The notes under the pieces: generated by a model | What the model saw: only the letters and a program-made list of their open reading frames with translations | Database searches by the model: none | What the model was told of the DNA's origin: nothing | Source: Bacillota bacterium | GTDB taxonomy: Bacteria; Bacillota; Sulfobacillia; JAJYWN01 | Reading direction: 5' to 3' | DNA length: 64,000 bases | Assembly: GCA_021791495.1 (NCBI GenBank) | Contig: JAJYWN010000023.1 | Coordinates: 124,572-188,571 of the forward strand | Position numbers and translations under genes: made by a program | Shown: in pieces, positions 60,711-64,000 of the stretch | How positions within the stretch are numbered: the first letter of the stretch is position 1 | Layout: the number at the start of each line of letters is the position of its first letter

Positions 60711-61763
60711 TTGACCGCACACTACTGGTTCTCTTTCGGAATAGCCCTCGTTATCGCCTTCGCTGCCACGCCTCTCGTCAAGATCCTGGCTTTTCGCGTC
60801 GGCGCCGTCGACGTCCCGGGAGTCCGCAGCGAACGCGGTATCCATACGAAGCCCATCGCGCGCCTGGGCGGGATCGCCATTTTCGTCGGCTTCACCGCCT
60901 CGGTTTTCTTCGTCGCGGGCCCGAGCCTGCAGAACCTGGGGCTCTTGGCCGGCGCGCTCATCCTGATCATCGTCGGTGCCATCGACGACATCCATCCGCT
61001 GAAACCCGCCCCCAAACTCGCCGCCCAGGTCGCGGCCGCGATCTGCCTGGTGGCCACGGGCGGCCGCATCGACTGGGTCACCAATCCTTTCGGCGGCATG
61101 TTCAGCCTGGGCTGGGCCGGAATTCCCCTGACCATCCTGTGGGTGGTGGCCCTAGCGAACTTCGTGAATTTCCTGGACGGCGTGGACGGTGTGGCCGCCG
61201 GCGCCTGCACCATTTCGGCGATGACCCTGCTTTTCGTGTCCTTGCAGGACGGCCAGGCTTTCGCCGGCGTCCTCACCGCGGCGCTGGCCGGATCGACTCT
61301 CGGGTTCCTGCCCTTTAACTTCAATCCAGCCAAGATCTTCATGGGCGACAGCGGTTCCATGTTCCTGGGTTACGGTTTGGCGTCGGTATCGGTCATCGGC
61401 ACCTTGAAAAGCGCCGCCGCCGTCGGCCTGTTCATCCCCATGCTGGCCCTCGGGCTCCCCATCTTAGACTCGCTGTTCGCCATCATCCGGCGGTTCTTCT
61501 CGGCCAAGCCGATTATGACCGCCGACCGCGACCACCTGCACCACCGTCTCCTGGACCGCGGCTTCTCCCAGCGGCAGGTGGCCCTGGTGGCCTACGCCAT
61601 CAGCGGTTTCTTCGGCGTTTCGGCCATCGCCGTGCGCGACATGGACAAGCGGCACGGGCTTTTGACCATCGTGCTGGCCTTGGCCGCTGTGCTGGGGATC
61701 GCGCTGCGCGTCGGTCTTCTATCCGTCAAGGTCGGCCGCCACCCCATGAACCGTTCGATGTAA
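60711..61763 (+). CDS. tagO: Undecaprenyl-phosphate sugar-1-phosphate transferase (WecA/TagO-type)
   Basis: A 350-aa membrane enzyme with about ten hydrophobic segments. It joins N-acetylglucosamine-1-phosphate to the lipid carrier, the first step of teichoic acid or other envelope polymers. Motifs include RLGGIAIFVGF, the DD pair (IVGAIDDIHPLKP), NFVNFLDGVDGVAAG, FNFNPAKIFMGDSGSMFLG and the HHRLLDRGFSQRQ histidine motif, which separate this group from MraY. The start is TTG 60711. The terminator at 61882 closes the unit. Confidence 0.9.
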   Translation: MTAHYWFSFGIALVIAFAATPLVKILAFRVGAVDVPGVRSERGIHTKPIARLGGIAIFVGFTASVFFVAGPSLQNLGLLAGALILIIVGAIDDIHPLKPAPKLAAQVAAAICLVATGGRIDWVTNPFGGMFSLGWAGIPLTILWVVALANFVNFLDGVDGVAAGACTISAMTLLFVSLQDGQAFAGVLTAALAGSTLGFLPFNFNPAKIFMGDSGSMFLGYGLASVSVIGTLKSAAAVGLFIPMLALGLPILDSLFAIIRRFFSAKPIMTADRDHLHHRLLDRGFSQRQVALVAYAISGFFGVSAIAVRDMDKRHGLLTIVLALAAVLGIALRVGLLSVKVGRHPMNRSM

Positions 61764-61881
61764 CCAGGGTCCCGCGAGCCGCCCACGCGGGGCGACGCGG
61801 TTACGCGCGGTGACACGATTAGGCGCGGCAACGAGCGCTTCACCACGTGCGACACACCTCCACCGCCACGGTCTAGCCGAA

Positions 61882-61911
61882 CCCCGCCGAAGGTCGCAGG
61901 CGGGCTTTTTT
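61882..61911 (+). terminator. Intrinsic terminator before murA
   Basis: CCCGCC and GGCGGG form a stem around a 10-base loop, followed by CTTTTTT. Confidence 0.8.
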
Positions 61912-62020
61912 GTCGAATTTTCCGCCCAGCCTCGCTCCGTCCACCCGAATACCCACTATAGTGCGCTCGAATAATAACAGCAGGTAGCCCCACGGTGGAA
62001 CTTATTGGGAGGACTCATTC

Positions 62021-63301
62021 TTGGAGACATTTGTCATCCGCGGGGGGCGGCGATTGGAGGGCACCGTCACCATCGACGGTGCCAAAAACGCTATACTGCC
62101 AATTCTGGCTGCCTGCCTGCTAACGGACAAGGAAATCGTTATCGGGGCCGTTCCCGAACTCCGCGACGTCTACACCATCGCCGAGGTGCTGGAGTCGCTG
62201 GGGGTCCGCGTCCGCACCGATCTGCCCGGTAGTTTGACGGTCCAGGCCGACGATGTGGACCGCTACGCCGCTCCCCATGATCTGGTCCGCCGCATGCGGG
62301 CCTCTTTCCTTGTCATGGGGCCGCTTCTGACGCGTTTCGGCCAGGCACGCATACCCCTCCCCGGAGGGTGCGCCATCGGCAGCCGACCCATCGACCTGCA
62401 CCTGAAGGGTTTCGAGGCCATGGGCGCGACGGTCGCGGTCGAGCAGGGGTACATTTCCGCCACTTCGCGCGGGCGGCTCCATGGTAACCGCATTTACCTT
62501 GATATTCCGAGCGTCGGGGCCACCGAGAACCTCATGATGGCGGCGGTGCTGGCCGAAGGGGTGACCGTGATCGAGAATGCCGCCGAGGAGCCCGAGGTGG
62601 TGGACTTGGCGAACTTCCTGGGGTCCATGGGGGCGCAGGTGCACGGTGCCGGCACCAGGGTCGTCCGCATCGACGGCGTGGACCAACTGGGCGGAACCCG
62701 GTACGTGGCGATCCCGGACCGGATCGAAGCAGGCACTTTCATGGTGGCGGCCGCCATCAGCCAAGGCGACGTAGTGGTATCGAACGTTATCATCGATCAT
62801 CTGAAACCCGTGGTCGCCAAGCTCCGTGAAATGGGTGTGGAGATTACCGAAGACTCCACGTCCGTGCGCGTCACCGCCACCGGCCGTCCCTACCCGGTGG
62901 ACGTGAAAACCCTGCCCTATCCCGGTTTCCCCACCGACATGCAGGCTCAGGTCATGGCCCTGCTGACGGTCAGCTCGGGGACCAGCGTGGTGACGGAGAC
63001 GGTTTTCGAGAACCGGTTCATGCACGTGGACGAACTCTGTCGCATGGGGGCGCACATCGGGGTGGAAGGCCGCTCGGCGATCGTCCGCGGGGTGTCCGTA
63101 CTCTCGGGGGCGCCGGTCATCGCCACCGACCTGCGGGCCGGCGCCGCGCTCGTCCTCGCCGGACTGGCGGCGGTGGGCGAGACCGAACTCAACGGGATTC
63201 AGCACATCGACCGGGGCTACGTCCATTTTGAAAGGAAGCTGGCCGGTCTCGGCGCCGACATCGTCCGGCGACAGGATGCCCTGAGAGGCGTGGCCGAATA
63301 G
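62021..63301 (+). CDS. murA: UDP-N-acetylglucosamine 1-carboxyvinyltransferase
   Basis: A 426-aa enzyme of the first committed peptidoglycan step, transferring enolpyruvate from PEP to UDP-GlcNAc. The start region ([28 protein letters not shown]) and the catalytic loop [25 protein letters not shown] with Cys117 (target of fosfomycin) are intact, as is the late [16 protein letters not shown]. The start is TTG 62021 with GGGAGG upstream. It is followed by spoIID, the order seen in Bacillus. Confidence 0.96.
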   Translation: METFVIRGGRRLEGTVTIDGAKNAILPILAACLLTDKEIVIGAVPELRDVYTIAEVLESLGVRVRTDLPGSLTVQADDVDRYAAPHDLVRRMRASFLVMGPLLTRFGQARIPLPGGCAIGSRPIDLHLKGFEAMGATVAVEQGYISATSRGRLHGNRIYLDIPSVGATENLMMAAVLAEGVTVIENAAEEPEVVDLANFLGSMGAQVHGAGTRVVRIDGVDQLGGTRYVAIPDRIEAGTFMVAAAISQGDVVVSNVIIDHLKPVVAKLREMGVEITEDSTSVRVTATGRPYPVDVKTLPYPGFPTDMQAQVMALLTVSSGTSVVTETVFENRFMHVDELCRMGAHIGVEGRSAIVRGVSVLSGAPVIATDLRAGAALVLAGLAAVGETELNGIQHIDRGYVHFERKLAGLGADIVRRQDALRGVAE

Positions 63302-63357
63302 AAGCATAGGGGCATTTTTCGGACAGGCTGCTCATAGGTTGTACCGGTGAGCAGCCA

Positions 63358-64000
63358 ATGCGCAGGGTCGTACTCCTTGGTTTCGTCCTGGTCCTTCTAT
63401 GTGTATTCATTATTCCGGCCCTGATCGTGCGGAGCTGTGCCGGCGGTCCGCTGGGCCGCGGTCCGAACAGGGGGTCCGACGGGCCACCCATTAACGTCTA
63501 CATCGAGTCCACCGGCAAGATCGAGAAAATGACCCTGGAGGAATACGTCAAGGGCGCGGTGGCGGCCGAGGTGCCCGCTCTCTTCCATGTGGAAGCCCTG
63601 AAAGTCCAGGCTATCTTGGCACGTACGCTGGCCGTCCGCCGGATGCGGCTTCTGGGCGGACCGGGTCTGGATGGGGTGCCGGGCGCCGACATCTCCGACA
63701 GCCCGGCGAAGGGCCAGGGCTGGGCCTCTGAACAGCAACTGAAGGCCAGATGGGGCGCCGTGAACTACTACCGGTATTGGGCCCGCATCAGCCAGGCGGT
63801 GGAGGCCACCAATGGCCAGGTAGTCTTGTACCAGGGGCAACCCATTGATCCGGTCTACCACTCCACTTGCGGCGGACGCACCGAAAACTCGGAAGACGTC
63901 TGGTCGAACGTGGTCCCCTACTTGCGCTCGGTGGTATGCACCACCGACACGCACGCCAAGAACTACACCCAGTCCGTCGAGTTCACCTTGAGCGAGCTGG
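63358..64000 (+). CDS. spoIID: Stage II sporulation protein D (partial, runs off the window)
   Basis: At least 214 residues are present. A hydrophobic N-terminal anchor (VVLLGFVLVLLCVFIIPALIV) is followed by the SpoIID domain: MTLEEYVKGAVAAEVPALFHVEALKVQAILART with the catalytic glutamate, and YHSTCGGRTENSEDVW. SpoIID is a lytic transglycosylase needed for engulfment in sporulation. ATG 63358 has GGTGA upstream. The 3' end is beyond the window. Confidence 0.93.
   Translation, partial: MRRVVLLGFVLVLLCVFIIPALIVRSCAGGPLGRGPNRGSDGPPINVYIESTGKIEKMTLEEYVKGAVAAEVPALFHVEALKVQAILARTLAVRRMRLLGGPGLDGVPGADISDSPAKGQGWASEQQLKARWGAVNYYRYWARISQAVEATNGQVVLYQGQPIDPVYHSTCGGRTENSEDVWSNVVPYLRSVVCTTDTHAKNYTQSVEFTLSEL

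Overview
The window looks like chromosomal DNA of a high-GC, spore-forming member of the Firmicutes (Bacillota). Support comes from a murA-spoIID pair at the right end, two CotF-type coat proteins, a GerMN lipoprotein, a T-box leader on ileS, a BceRS-BceAB module and AGGAGG-type ribosome binding sites throughout. GTG and TTG starts are common. An indolepyruvate:ferredoxin oxidoreductase with an ADP-forming acyl-CoA synthetase, and prenyl-FMN (UbiD) decarboxylases, suggest an anaerobic or fermentative life. No rRNA, tRNA or CRISPR array was seen.

Layout. 0.4-2.1 kb: SsuB/SsuC-type ABC importer without a binding protein. 2.2-7.65 kb (minus): fadR-acdA-iorA-iorB-acdB, probably oxidising aryl or 2-keto acids to acids with substrate-level ATP. 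8.1-29.5 kb (plus): a continuous catabolic island. It holds an opine-type dehydrogenase, an FAD enzyme, a three-subunit molybdenum hydroxylase, two complete tripartite tricarboxylate transporters each with its own UbiD decarboxylase, an alpha/beta hydrolase, an amidohydrolase, a tautomerase, a VOC protein, a DpaA-like dehydrogenase, UbiX, an LpdD-like flavin chaperone and a second FadR regulator. The two FadR proteins are clear paralogues and bracket the island. My reading is uptake, hydroxylation, decarboxylation and ring opening of an aromatic or N-heteroaromatic carboxylate; the substrate is unknown.

29.5-46.3 kb: MATE exporter, an unusual asparagine synthetase fused to a CofE-like ligase domain, HD phosphohydrolase, GerMN lipoprotein, ABC-2 exporter, BceRS-BceAB with a recognisable operator, M20 peptidase, MntA-HepT toxin-antitoxin pair, DUF1445 protein and a DinB-family gene broken by one in-frame amber codon. 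46.3-46.7 kb: a non-coding region with two inverted copies of a structured element whose stem is kept by compensatory change. 46.9-52.3 kb: RelE/YefM-type pair, ileS with T-box, spore-coat genes.

52.4-60.5 kb: MerR-type regulator with a VWA protein, a HicAB pair and an IS1182-family insertion sequence. The IS joins hicA on one side to the last 68 codons of a branched-chain amino acid binding protein gene on the other; livHMGF follow intact. 60.7-64 kb: cell-envelope genes (polyprenyl-phosphate sugar transferase, murA) and the start of spoIID, which runs off the window. Several conserved proteins here carry Ala/Gly/Asp-rich low-complexity inserts, some encoded by short tandem repeats.
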